From JBIOJM01 sp044450785 (lineage in GTDB: Bacteria; Planctomycetota; Planctomycetia; Isosphaerales; Isosphaeraceae), in assembly GCA_044450785.1 (NCBI GenBank), contig JBIOJM010000003.1:1-64000 (forward strand): 64,000 bases of DNA. Reading direction: 5' to 3'. Position numbers and translations under genes: made by a program. The notes beneath the pieces were generated by a model. It saw only the letters and a program-made list of their open reading frames with translations, was not told where the DNA came from and ran no database searches. Below, one piece after another: positions 19,101-26,389 of this stretch (positions are counted from its first letter, which is position 1; each line of letters opens with the position of its first letter).

Positions 19101-22100
19101 GCACACTGAATTACGTCCAGGACACCAATGGCAACCGGATCACCGCAGGGTACACTGGCGGCCTCCTGACGAAGCTCACCCACTCCTCGGGCCAGTCTCT
19201 GACCTTGCAATACAACGCGGCCGGCCTCGTCTCCTCCGTCACCGACTCCGCCGGCCGCACAACCACCTATGCCTACGACCCGACCAACCAGTATTTGACC
19301 AGAGAGGCGGGCTTCGACGGCAAGGTGACCAGCTATACGTACGACACCGGCGCCAATCCTGTGACCGCGCACGCCCTGTTGTCGGTCAACTACCCCAGCG
19401 GCAGTCACCAATACTACACCTACGACCCCGAGGGCCGGCTCTCCGACGATCAACGCGACGGTGGCGTGCAAGACCAATCGTACTCCTACAACGAAGGTCA
19501 GGTCCGCGTCGCCGATATCTTTGGGGACACGACCAAGTATTCCTACGACGCCCGGGGCCTCGAAGTCCAGGTTCAGGGCCCCCTCGGCAACACGGCCTTT
19601 TACGCCTATGACACCAATGGCAACCTGATCCAGGCGACCGACGCCGCCGGCCAGACCTACCGATACACTTACGACAACTACGGGGACGTCCTCACGTCGA
19701 CGGACCCGCTCGGCCGCACCGTCACCAATACGTACGACTGCGCGGACGACCGATTGGCCTCCACCACGAACGCGAACGGCAATACCACTACCTTCGTCTA
19801 CGACGGCAACGGCAACCTGACCACGAAAACTTACGCTGACGGGACGATTGAAAGCCTCGCCTATGACCCGATTGGCAACGTCGTCAGCTCAATAAATGGC
19901 AGCGGCCAGGTCACCGGGTACACGCGGGACGCGGCCGGCAACCTGCTCACGGAGACATTCGCCGACGGCTCGGAGACTGTCTTCACGTACGACGCCCACG
20001 AGAACCTCACCTCGGCCTCGAACGCGAACGGTACGACGACCCTGAGCTACGATGCGAACGACCGCCTAACCCGGATCTCCTACCCGGGCGGTCTTTATCT
20101 CACCTACAGCTACGATTCGGCGGGCCGCCGCGCGAGGATGACCGACCAGTCCGGTTACGCCGTCACTTACGGCTATGATGCCGTGGGCGACCTCGCCAGC
20201 TTGACCGACGGCTCGGGTGCACTGATCGTGCGGTACACGTACAACTCGCTCGGCCAGCTCAGTCGGGAGGATCGCGGCAACGGAACCTACGTGACCTACG
20301 CCTACGACGCGGCCAGCGAGCTTCTGCACCTCGTCAATTACGCCGCCGACGGGTCGGTCGATTCACGATTCGACGATACCTATGACAACCTGGGAAGGGT
20401 TCAGAGCGAGACGACTCTGGACGGGACGTGGGGTTACACGTACGACGCGGTCGGCGAACTGATTCACGCGGTCTTCGCGTCCACGAACCCAGCCGTCCCC
20501 AGCCAGGACCTCGCCTACTCCTACGACGCCGCGGGCAACCGCACGCAAACGGTCATTAACGGCGTGAAGACGGTTTACACCAGCAACGCTAGGAACGAAT
20601 ACACCTCGGTCGGCGGAGTGCCATACACTTACAATGCCGATGGGGATCTGGTCTCCAACGGCGTGACCACGAACACCTACGATCTGGCGGGCCACCTGAT
20701 CGGAGTCGCCGGCCCCACGGGAACGACCACCTATACGTACGACGGCCTTGGCAACCGCCTCTCCTCGACCGCTGGTGGTCAGGTCGAACGGTACCTGATC
20801 GACGCGCTCGGGGGCGACAACCTAGTCGGGGTCTTTGATGGCCAGGGCGGCCTGGTCGCCCACTATACTTACGGGATCGGTCTCGCGAGCCAGGCCACGC
20901 CCGCCGGGATGAACTACTACGAGTTCACCCCGGGAAATTCGACGGCAGGCCTGACGAACGCCTTGGGATCTTTGTTTCAGTCGTACGTCTACGCCCCCTT
21001 CGGCAACACGATCGCCACCCCAGTTTCCTCCCCGCAGGCCTCGTCCAACCCGTTCACCTACGGCGGCCGGGCGGGGTTCACCGACCCCATCGGCGAGACG
21101 TTCGGCACCCAGGTGGGGACCTACAATTCCGAGACGGGCACGGTGGACGACCACTCCTTCGCCGAGCTCCTTGGTCAATACGAAGACGACTTCGCCCTGG
21201 CCAATGGGATCGCCGGGACCATTTTGGCCTTCGCCAAAGAGAACCTTCCGGGCCTCGAAACCCCGATGCTCGACCACTGGCTCGGAGGGCTCGGCCTTAT
21301 CAACGACGTGAATTCGCTGTACAACGACGTGACGTCGCTAGGCACCGGGCCCAATGCACTGACCTCGCTTTATTTTGACACATCCTCCTTCTTCGTTGAT
21401 ACGATCTCGTATGGCGCGGGAGCGCTCTCGGTCGCCGCGAATACCCTGGCCGATCAGGCCGAGGCGCTTTCCGTGAGGGCGGCCTTGGCGAGCGATCTGG
21501 ATTTCGCCATCTCGGCAACCGGTTTCGCCCGCAGTGCCGCCCTGCTCTCTGAAACGGCCGGTAGCCTCGCCTCGGGCGGGGCCCTGGTTGGGCTGGCCCT
21601 CGGTCTTTATAAACTTGAATACAATTACCTCCAGGAACACGGCATGGACATAGCCAACGCCATCCTGGACGACGTCGACAGCATCGAAAAGGCGCTCGAG
21701 AGCGGTCTTTCGAGGATCCTGGACAACCTCGCGGATTTGATCGCTGACGTGGTCAACTCCATCGACCCCAACGACAAGTTCGGCCCCGCTGGCTTCGGGC
21801 CCCAAGCCTTCGTCAGTCCGGCCAACCCCTTCCCCTACCACATCGACTTCGAGAACTCTCCTACCGCCTCCGCCCCCGCCCAGCGTGTTGACATCACCGA
21901 CCAACTCGACCCGAACCTTGACTGGTCGACCTTTCAGTGGACTGGCTTTGGTTTCGGCGACAACACAATCTCGATTCCGGCCGACTCGCAGCATTATGAG
22001 ACCACCCTGCCGATGACCTACAACGGGGTGACGTTCCGGGTCATCGTGACCTTGGACCTCAACCCACTCACCGGCATGCTTCATGCTTCGTTCCAGTCGC

Positions 22101-25100
22101 TCAACGCGGCGAACCTCATGACGGGCCTCGCCGATTGTCCGGGCACGCTGAGTCTGGGGCCTCCCGACCCGTTCGCCGACCTGCCCCCCGACGTGACGAT
22201 TGGCTTCCTGCCGCCCGAGGACGGAACCGGTCGGGGCATGGGCTACCTCACCTACACCGTGCAGCCAAAGTCCGACCTGGGCACAGGCACCCAGATTCGC
22301 AACGTCGCGGACGTCACGTTCGACCTCGGCACCACCATCGCCACCGACCAGGTCAGCGAGACCGACCCCACCCTCGGCGTCGATCCGACCAAGCAGGACC
22401 TCGTCACGATCGATGCGGTCGCTCCGACAAGCAGTGTCGCCGCGCTGCCCCCCGTCGAGAACACGTCCAGCTTAACCGTGACCTGGTCGGGCCAGGACGA
22501 CCCCGGCGGCTCTGGCGTCGCCACCTACGACATCTACGCCTCCGACAACGGCGCGCCTTTCGTGCCCTGGCTGAGCGATACGACGGCCACTTCGGCCAGC
22601 TACGTCGGGCTCGACGGCCACACCTATGGCTTCTTTAGCGTCGCCACCGACAACGCCGGCAACCAGGAGACGATCAAGACCGCCGCCGAGGCGACAACAA
22701 CGATCGATGTCAGTCCGCCGACCAGCGCGGTTGCCGCACTCCCGACCTTCAGTCCCGGGAGTTTCACCCTCGCCTGGTCCGGCAGCGACGCCAACGGTGT
22801 CGGCATCGCATCCTACGACGTCTATGTTTCCGACAACGGTGGGGCCTTCAGCCCGCTACTGACCGGCACGACCACGACATCCACCACGTTTAGCGGGTCG
22901 AACGGCCACACATACGGCTTTTACAGCGTCGCCACCGACAACCTCGGTAACCGGCAACCCGCTCAAGGATCTGCCCAGGCACGCACCACGGTTGATTCCG
23001 CGGCACCGACCAGCACCGTCGCCGCGCTGCCACCTTTCAGCTCCACAAGCTTCACGATCAATTGGTCCGGTAGCGACGATCCCGGCGGCTCCGGACTGGC
23101 CAGCTACTCCGTGTACGTTTCGGACAATGAAGGCGCCTTCGCCCCATTGATGATCGATACGACTCAGACATCCACGAACTTCATGGGAGTCGATGGACAT
23201 CGCTACGGTTTCTACAGCGTCGCGACCGACAACGTCGGTAACGTCGAGCCAACTCCCAGTTCGGCCCAGGCAACGACCTTGGTCGACGTCACGCCCCCGA
23301 CCAGCACGGTCAACCCGCTCCCGGCCGAGACGACGTCCACGAGCTTCACCGTCTCGGTCACCGGGTCTGATCCCACCACTGCGGGCGGCACACCCTCAGG
23401 TGTCGCGTCATATGCCATCTACGACTCGACCGACGGCGGCGCCTTCGCGCTCTTCACGACCGTCCCGGCCTCGAATCCGACAGCAACCTTCACCGCCCAG
23501 GCCGGGAACACGTACGGGTTCTACAGCGTGGCGACCGACAACGCCGGCAATATCCAGGCAACCCCAGCCTCCGCGCAGACGACCGTCCAGATCCTTCCGC
23601 CTCTGAAGATCGCCTCCGTCTCCTCCGTGACACCAAACCCGCGCAATACCGCGGTTTCCGCCATCGACGTCTCCTTGAGCGCGCCGATCAATCCTGGCTC
23701 GTTCACGACCAGTGCCCTGACGCTCACCGATAATGGCGGCCCCAATTTGATCACGAGCGCCGTCACGCTCACTTTCGTCTCAGGCTCGACTTACCAGATT
23801 GGCGGGCTCGCCGGCCTCACCAAGAGCGACGGCGGATACGTGTTGACGGTCGATGCCGCCGACATTCAGGACACCTATGGCAACCCGGGCATCGGCACCG
23901 TGTGGACCTCCTGGCTCATGGACACGACGCCTCCCATCAGCCGCGTGAAGCCGCTCCCCGTGCGCGGCACAAGCCTCAGCTTTACTGTCTCCGTCGCGGG
24001 ATCTGACCCGAATGGGCCGAACAACAGCCCCCCATCAGGCGTGGCGTCGTACGACGTTTACGCCTCCATCAATGGCGGCGCCTGGAAGCTCTGGACCAAC
24101 GTCCCCGCGTCCGCCCCGTCGGCCATCTACACGGGGCAGAGCAACACGACGTACACGTTCTATAGCATCGCCCACGATTTGGCCGGGAACCTTGAGGTCA
24201 AGACGCCGCTGATCGAGGCCAGCACGTATCTTCCGGACTTGACCCCACCGGTCACGTCAGTCGATGGCACGAGCGGGACCAACCCGAGCACGGTCGATCC
24301 TTCGCTTGGCACATTCGCGCTCGACCTCACAGGGTCCGACGAAGGCGGCAGCGGCCTGGCGTACTTCGAAGTCTTCACGTCAGTCGATTCAGGCACATAC
24401 GCGATGGTTGGACCGGCTATTCCCGCCGGACCACCGGATGGCACGGGGAACGTCCACGCGACCATCCCTTACCAGGGCCTGACCGACGGCTCGACGCACA
24501 CCTATTCGTTCTTCAGCATCGGGATCGACGGCGCGGGCAACGTGCAGTCGACGCCGGCTACACCCAATCTGGCGCTTACCGAGACGTTCCAGAACGCGAC
24601 GCCAACGCAGCTCCAGGTGACGCGCCTGGTCGTCGAGAACGGCGCTGTCGAGCGGTCCTATGTCCGGTACGTCGAAGTCTCCTTCAACGAGTCAGACAGC
24701 CAGTCGAGTGGCGAGCTCACCCAGATCGTCAACTCGGTCGGTTCGGCGTCGCCCGAAATCCAACTCTCCAAGTACGACCTCAACGGCGACGCTTCGAGCA
24801 AGACGCCTGTATCGCTCTCGGGAGTGACCGTCGAAATGATCGACCACGCCATCGAGCTCGACTTTGGCGCGACCGGCATCGGCGGCAACCCCAACACGAC
24901 CGCGGCCGATGGCTATTACGAAGTCGACATCAAGCTACCGAGCGGTCAGACTGCCGTGCACCACTTCTACCGGTTGCTGGGGGACGTCACGGGTGACGGA
25001 ATCGTCGACCAGAACGACGTGAACGAGATCGCCGCCAGCATCGGCGAGACGTCGCCGACGGGCTGGACGCCGCTGAACGCGGATGTGACGGGCACTGGCA

Positions 25101-25177
25101 CCGTGACCGCGTTCGACCTGACGCTGGCCACGCGGTCGAAGGGCCGGAAGCTGGGATCAGGGCTTTCTCTGGGATGA
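10181..25177 (+). CDS. Giant cell-surface protein with tandem repeats and RHS core
   Basis: A protein of 4998 residues. The ATG at 10181 follows a gaggag site; an earlier in-frame ATG at 10124 lies inside the kinase gene. The basic N-terminus with ESRTLLS (residues 32-38) is the planctomycete surface-export signature. Approximate order: near-identical 139-aa repeats (120-1290); a lectin-like module starting NLLTNPGAETGN (1312-1480); Ig-like Big_5 modules and a CARDB module (1560-2210); PPC-like beta domains (2220-2650); an RHS start motif (SFARTFTPG, FGWGWSDSW, 2870-2910); YD repeats of the form YDAxGxL (2930-3590); a hydrophobic helical insert (3600-3850); a beta domain beginning DPNDKFGPAGFG (3860-4070); fibronectin/Ig-like repeats (4080-4800); a dockerin-like end with two DxTGDGxVxxxD-type loops. 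No toxin domain or C-terminal RHS cleavage motif is visible. Likely adhesion or envelope scaffold. Confidence 0.9.
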   Translation: MNRDRRIRSLFRSRKPLRGKHQARLECEAMESRTLLSTMDFTNLAGGLWGVAANWVNVANSNDHHVPNISDDAVVNVPGNVTVTYQGSQPTVLTLQNDDTIWVNGSSAGGNAVLSVSQGITNDGTILMQSSNAGYSETISTGSGTFTNNADGTIHAGTGSGGARTITGTLVNQGQVVADSNQLLVFTGNYNAAGGTITGPGYLYNSSISITASTPSPTTILIGGTGDTLATNVLPNTTLWVQANDTWGNATLNVANGLTNDGTILLQSANVYNSYTDKLALSGTFINDSDGTIHAGTGSGGARTMTGTLVNQGQVVADSNQLLVFTGNYNAAGGTIAGPGYLYNSSISITASTPSPTTILIGGTGDTLATNVLPNTTLWVQANDTWGNATLNVTNGLTNDGTILLQSANVYNSYTDTLATGTGTFTNAADGSIHAGAGGGGARTISGTLINQGQIVADGNQLLVIAATYYAAGGTIAGPGYLYNAFLYVTASPVSPTTILIGGTGDTLESGVLPNTTLWVQANDTWGNATLTVPNGLTNDGTILLQSSNVYNSYTDKLVLSGTFTNDAVGTIHAGAGTGGTRTITGTLANQGQVAVDAQSNLGVVGTLVNTGQINAGSGSYMNVTGSYYAGGGSNSGPVYLYNTTLYVTASPSTPTTIIVEGTGDTLATNVLPNTTLWVQANDILGNATLNVPNGLTNDGTILLQSANVYNSYTDKLALSGTFTNAADGTIQASAGSGGARTITGTLVNQGKIVADSNQLLVFTGNYNAAGGTIAGPGYLYNTTLYITASTPTPTTVLIGGTGDTLATNVLPNTTLWVQANDTWGNATLTVPNGLTNDGTILLQSANVYNSYTDTLALSGTFTNAADGTIHAGAGSGGARTITGKLVNQGLIVADSNQLLVIPATYYAAGGTIAGPGYLYNTTLYITASTPTPTTILIGGTGDTLATNVLPNTTLWVQANDTWGNATLNVPNGLTNDGTVLLQSSNVYNSYTDKLALSGTFTNAPDGTIHAATGSGGARTITGTLVNQGQIAAAGNQLLVFTGTYYAAGGSIAGPGYIYNSKLYVTASPSGGTTILLGGTGDTLKSNVLSGTTLWVQANDTWGNATLTVPNGLTNDGTILLQSANVYNSYTDTLTTGTGTFTNAADGTIHAGTGSGGARTITGTLVNQGQIVADSNQLLVFTGNYNAAGGTITGPGYLYNSSISITASTPTPTTILIGGTGDTLATNILPNTTLWVQANDTWGNATLTVPDGLTNDGTILLQSANVYNSYTDKLALSGTFTNAAAGTIDAGTGSGGGRSIVVSAATTLTGNLLTNPGAETGNLNGWTVGGSSNPRVDSGSFDPGINPHSGTYDFLGGTGASGTLTQNVPLVGTQGITAAAIDAGTLIANVGFWEQGLNQGTPSDDAQVTLTFRAASGTVVSTASTPEVDSHNGSWQQYDGSFAIPVSTRSIDYTIQFIRHFGNDLDAFVDDTSLTVGSGAVVNAGTINLDTNTTLGSTGANQVNTGLISIAGATVTVVGSSFGNETGGLISGYGTFNTSGLTLTNNGIIDLSPPSILGVQMTPSAVAITYYDTVAMNATTVTNPANYTLLGSGGDGIFGNGNDVNESGLISQVTYNASTKTVTLQLSSDLPVDFYRVEVNGSAVQDTSGTALLAGKEDLVNRVLGLVPATVSVALDPASDSGASNHDGITNVTNPTFDVQVNQAGTIGIDFDGNGTIDATMSVQVGGTYQLTAPTLANGTYSAAATFISALGGTSQSSTTYTIDTVGPHVASMSPNGTIGTSISEVAVTFNELVDLNTFTPSAITLTGSGGVIAVAQPQPVSGSTYDIGFATQTAQGGYTLTIAPSVADLAGNKMDQNQNGINGEPGDSFTGSFTIGLPDLAVTATQAPSSAVLGAIIPVSWTVTNVSPTNPAPSMWTDAVYVSPDSVLDGTAIRLISVGAPDQPPLNPGASYTRNESITIPGNLSAGSDFLLFVANDNGGQLETDAGNDTNDLVAVPITLLPPAQASVSLDPASDSGAPDHPGFTNVTAPTFDVLVNQAGTITVDFDGNAAHDQTLAVAAGGTYKFTAPILANGSYTAAATFNAGLAGVVNTSFNYTIDTVGAHVTSVSPTGTIGISASEVTVTFNEPVDLNSFIPSVITFTGPGGPIAVNQPQLVSGTTYSISFATQAASGGYTLTIAPTVTDFAGNELDQNQNGINGELTDSFTGSFTENLPVGGPITLNTPTLGFVPPNYVDDWTFFGRAGQTITTVVATSAAQNGLPPPPLNFAQLTLEDSNGNVLGTASNIQSGAAATLADITLPGDGVYTLEIQATAGQPGVTGFYDLTVADATVHQIPLTVNQPETGQLEDQYSTDQWVFSAMANQQVKFDLLAAASPNIAFDLTGPNGYTAFSGLTTSSGAIDLPTSGNYTVTVHTTGLPGGYGFELEQASQIALTLNTPYQMALAGSGQSQLFNVTLGAGNPLEINLTDPNAQDQNEVYVSYGKPPTRNSYDYRYTGGAAADHTVVLTAKPGTYYILVYNNLVKSTGTYTIEAESAPFLLSGMNPTTIGNAGDTTVQLSGVFPLGTGGGGYVLETAPTLQLIDHNGMVVPGVSAVLKPPPFGSVGGLSGGVSPDGTMIVSAVIPGGMVLPGIYSVRVTDNSGYSQTLTNILTVVQGGLGILKTNVIVPNPIGYHVASTIYVQYTNIGDAPLQAPLLVLSATQNGVAGALMTLDSSKIVSGFWTSATPDGYSQSVQFLASGAIPGILQPGESMTVPVYYAGWLTGQWDFSRPPIDFTLGVLDNTSTQTTNWASLQNSLKPATVSQTAWNALYPNLTGELGPTWGSYVQRLDTDAQYLAGLGENVTDIGQLFSFEVQQANGYSPMSSLASSTDAQVASPGLPLSFARTFTPGIIARNHFGRFGWGWSDSWDTSLTVDSDGSVNVLGPDGSLRRFQPDSRGGYFDQPGDHGTLEALPGGGYNLTELSGAATTYNANGTLNYVQDTNGNRITAGYTGGLLTKLTHSSGQSLTLQYNAAGLVSSVTDSAGRTTTYAYDPTNQYLTREAGFDGKVTSYTYDTGANPVTAHALLSVNYPSGSHQYYTYDPEGRLSDDQRDGGVQDQSYSYNEGQVRVADIFGDTTKYSYDARGLEVQVQGPLGNTAFYAYDTNGNLIQATDAAGQTYRYTYDNYGDVLTSTDPLGRTVTNTYDCADDRLASTTNANGNTTTFVYDGNGNLTTKTYADGTIESLAYDPIGNVVSSINGSGQVTGYTRDAAGNLLTETFADGSETVFTYDAHENLTSASNANGTTTLSYDANDRLTRISYPGGLYLTYSYDSAGRRARMTDQSGYAVTYGYDAVGDLASLTDGSGALIVRYTYNSLGQLSREDRGNGTYVTYAYDAASELLHLVNYAADGSVDSRFDDTYDNLGRVQSETTLDGTWGYTYDAVGELIHAVFASTNPAVPSQDLAYSYDAAGNRTQTVINGVKTVYTSNARNEYTSVGGVPYTYNADGDLVSNGVTTNTYDLAGHLIGVAGPTGTTTYTYDGLGNRLSSTAGGQVERYLIDALGGDNLVGVFDGQGGLVAHYTYGIGLASQATPAGMNYYEFTPGNSTAGLTNALGSLFQSYVYAPFGNTIATPVSSPQASSNPFTYGGRAGFTDPIGETFGTQVGTYNSETGTVDDHSFAELLGQYEDDFALANGIAGTILAFAKENLPGLETPMLDHWLGGLGLINDVNSLYNDVTSLGTGPNALTSLYFDTSSFFVDTISYGAGALSVAANTLADQAEALSVRAALASDLDFAISATGFARSAALLSETAGSLASGGALVGLALGLYKLEYNYLQEHGMDIANAILDDVDSIEKALESGLSRILDNLADLIADVVNSIDPNDKFGPAGFGPQAFVSPANPFPYHIDFENSPTASAPAQRVDITDQLDPNLDWSTFQWTGFGFGDNTISIPADSQHYETTLPMTYNGVTFRVIVTLDLNPLTGMLHASFQSLNAANLMTGLADCPGTLSLGPPDPFADLPPDVTIGFLPPEDGTGRGMGYLTYTVQPKSDLGTGTQIRNVADVTFDLGTTIATDQVSETDPTLGVDPTKQDLVTIDAVAPTSSVAALPPVENTSSLTVTWSGQDDPGGSGVATYDIYASDNGAPFVPWLSDTTATSASYVGLDGHTYGFFSVATDNAGNQETIKTAAEATTTIDVSPPTSAVAALPTFSPGSFTLAWSGSDANGVGIASYDVYVSDNGGAFSPLLTGTTTTSTTFSGSNGHTYGFYSVATDNLGNRQPAQGSAQARTTVDSAAPTSTVAALPPFSSTSFTINWSGSDDPGGSGLASYSVYVSDNEGAFAPLMIDTTQTSTNFMGVDGHRYGFYSVATDNVGNVEPTPSSAQATTLVDVTPPTSTVNPLPAETTSTSFTVSVTGSDPTTAGGTPSGVASYAIYDSTDGGAFALFTTVPASNPTATFTAQAGNTYGFYSVATDNAGNIQATPASAQTTVQILPPLKIASVSSVTPNPRNTAVSAIDVSLSAPINPGSFTTSALTLTDNGGPNLITSAVTLTFVSGSTYQIGGLAGLTKSDGGYVLTVDAADIQDTYGNPGIGTVWTSWLMDTTPPISRVKPLPVRGTSLSFTVSVAGSDPNGPNNSPPSGVASYDVYASINGGAWKLWTNVPASAPSAIYTGQSNTTYTFYSIAHDLAGNLEVKTPLIEASTYLPDLTPPVTSVDGTSGTNPSTVDPSLGTFALDLTGSDEGGSGLAYFEVFTSVDSGTYAMVGPAIPAGPPDGTGNVHATIPYQGLTDGSTHTYSFFSIGIDGAGNVQSTPATPNLALTETFQNATPTQLQVTRLVVENGAVERSYVRYVEVSFNESDSQSSGELTQIVNSVGSASPEIQLSKYDLNGDASSKTPVSLSGVTVEMIDHAIELDFGATGIGGNPNTTAADGYYEVDIKLPSGQTAVHHFYRLLGDVTGDGIVDQNDVNEIAASIGETSPTGWTPLNADVTGTGTVTAFDLTLATRSKGRKLGSGLSLG
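10540..14060 (+). repeat. In-gene tandem repeat, period about 417 bp
   Basis: Eight to nine copies of a 139-residue unit. Landmark LTNDGTILLQS recurs near 10548, 10961, 11380, 11799, 12276, 12693, 13109, 13525 and 13945, giving spacings of about 413-420 except one of 477, where about 20 extra residues (around SNLGVVGTLVNTGQINAGSG) are inserted. Within each unit the order is LTNDGTILLQS, GTFTN.ADGTIHAG, GTLVNQGQ, NYNAAGGTI.GPGYLYN, GGTGDTLATNVLPNTTLWVQ. Many units are nearly identical at DNA level, including synonymous sites, which points to recent duplication or gene conversion. Confidence 0.93.
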
Positions 25178-25183
25178 GACTCA

Positions 25184-25237
25184 TTGGTCCTTGGTCCTTG
25201 GTCCTTGGTCCTTGGTCCTTGGTCCTTGGTCCTTGGT
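25184..25237. repeat. Heptamer TTGGTCC tandem repeat
   Basis: Seven perfect copies of the 7-base unit TTGGTCC at 25184-25232 followed by a partial copy, seven bases after the stop codon of the giant gene. The sequence just after it (25244-25280) is an imperfect copy of the last coding bases of the giant gene (ggctttctctgggatgagac), so the heptamer array sits between two copies of the gene end. Confidence 0.93.
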
Positions 25238-25451
25238 GCGGAAGTCAGGCTCACGGCTTTCCCTGGGATGGGACGCACTCGTGAGACTACCACGTTGCTT
25301 TTTCGAGACAGGGGTTGCATTCCACGAGACCATCGGGAAGGATCAGTCAGTCGCTAACGACTCTCCCGGTGACCATCGGCGCGCGAAGCCAAAAGTGTGT
25401 GCGCTTGAAGTGTGAACGTATTTGCCGGCTTACCTTGAAGGAATATTCGTC

Positions 25452-26189
25452 ATGCCACGAGGAATGTGGATCTGGTGTCTTCCCGTTGTGCTGTTGCTGT
25501 TTGCGGTTCCGGCCCGAGCCGACTTCGTGATTTCGATCGGGAGCCCGACGATTCCCCAGGGAGGCACCGGCACGCTTGACGTCTTGCTCACGAGCACCGC
25601 CGGCTCGTTGTCACCCGATCTCCTCAACAACTACGCGTTCACGCTTCAGATCACGGGCCCGAATGAACTGATGTTCTCGACCTCGCAGAGCTTTGCCTAT
25701 CTCACGAACAGCCAGTATGTCTTCTTCGGCGACAGCATCGATCAAATGAACACGGGTTCAGGAGGAACCGTATCGACCTCGCTGACGGGTTACGCCAACG
25801 ACACGTTCGTCGGCAACGATTCCACTGCATCCGGCAATCCGGTTTCCTTGACGTCGGCCAACACAGCGACGCCGGTGCTGCTGGCGGCCCTCACGCTCGA
25901 CGCCACGATCACCAGTCCAGGTGATTCCTATTCGATCAGCCTCGGGCCATCCAGCGGCGATGGTTCGATGAACACCAGCAGCAAGACGGTTTTCGACGTC
26001 GTGGATTTCGCCAACACAGGACTGGAGACTTCGTCCGTTCCCTTCACCAGTACATCGGGAACGGTGATGATCGGGCCCGCCTCCGTACCCGAGCCGGCCT
26101 CGCTCGTCTCCGGGCTCATCGGAATGATCACCCTGGCTGGCTTTTGCGGAGTACGCCGCCTTCATCGCATCAAGCAACGATCAACTTGA
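25452..26189 (+). CDS. PEP-CTERM sorting domain protein
   Basis: A 245-residue exported protein. I chose the ATG at 25452 because gaagga lies 9 bases upstream and a signal peptide begins there (MWIWCLPVVLLLFAVPARA). The mature region is Ser/Thr/Gly-rich beta sequence beginning FVISIGSPTIPQGGTGTLDV, which fits a cohesin-like or secreted beta-sandwich fold. The C-terminus is a textbook PEP-CTERM signal: VPEPASL, a hydrophobic helix (GLIGMITLAGF) and a basic end (VRRLHRIKQR). Such proteins are processed by an exosortase, which is not in this window. Function beyond surface or matrix display is unknown. Confidence 0.85.
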   Translation: MPRGMWIWCLPVVLLLFAVPARADFVISIGSPTIPQGGTGTLDVLLTSTAGSLSPDLLNNYAFTLQITGPNELMFSTSQSFAYLTNSQYVFFGDSIDQMNTGSGGTVSTSLTGYANDTFVGNDSTASGNPVSLTSANTATPVLLAALTLDATITSPGDSYSISLGPSSGDGSMNTSSKTVFDVVDFANTGLETSSVPFTSTSGTVMIGPASVPEPASLVSGLIGMITLAGFCGVRRLHRIKQRST

Positions 26190-26233
26190 AGCCTTCTGAG
26201 TCCCGCCATGTCGAAGACGAGCACGAAGCAGGA

Positions 26234-26389
26234 TCACGCCCCGCGACCCAATCCCCGCGCCCATTCACCCAGGCGACGCTCCCAGGCCAGCTCGTCGCCG
26301 GAATCCTCGTCGACGAGCCAGCGCCTGATCTCTTCGGCGCGCAGCGGAAGGAACCGGCTCGACTCGGCCGGCGAACCGGGCTCACGCTC
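26234..26389 (-). pseudogene. In-frame C-terminal extension beyond the Uma2 stop codon
   Basis: Directly after the TGA at 26390-26392 the same frame continues for 51 codons to the next stop. The translation (ESSRFLPLRAEEIRRWLVDE, later LAWERRLGEWARGLG) matches the charged tail I know from other planctomycete Uma2-family proteins (FLPL..EEI.RWL..E, WERRL..WAR). A single CGA to TGA change would explain it. Either the tail was lost by a nonsense mutation or the stop is occasionally read through. Confidence 0.55.

Noticed and set aside
18275..19477. 400-residue minus-strand frame in the RHS region
   Set aside because: Antisense of the RHS core. It lacks a binding site and known domain.
22400..25177. 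Toxin domain at the end of the RHS protein
   Set aside because: The C-terminus is Ig-like plus a dockerin-like module. No nuclease, deaminase or ADP-ribosyltransferase motif is visible and no immunity gene follows.
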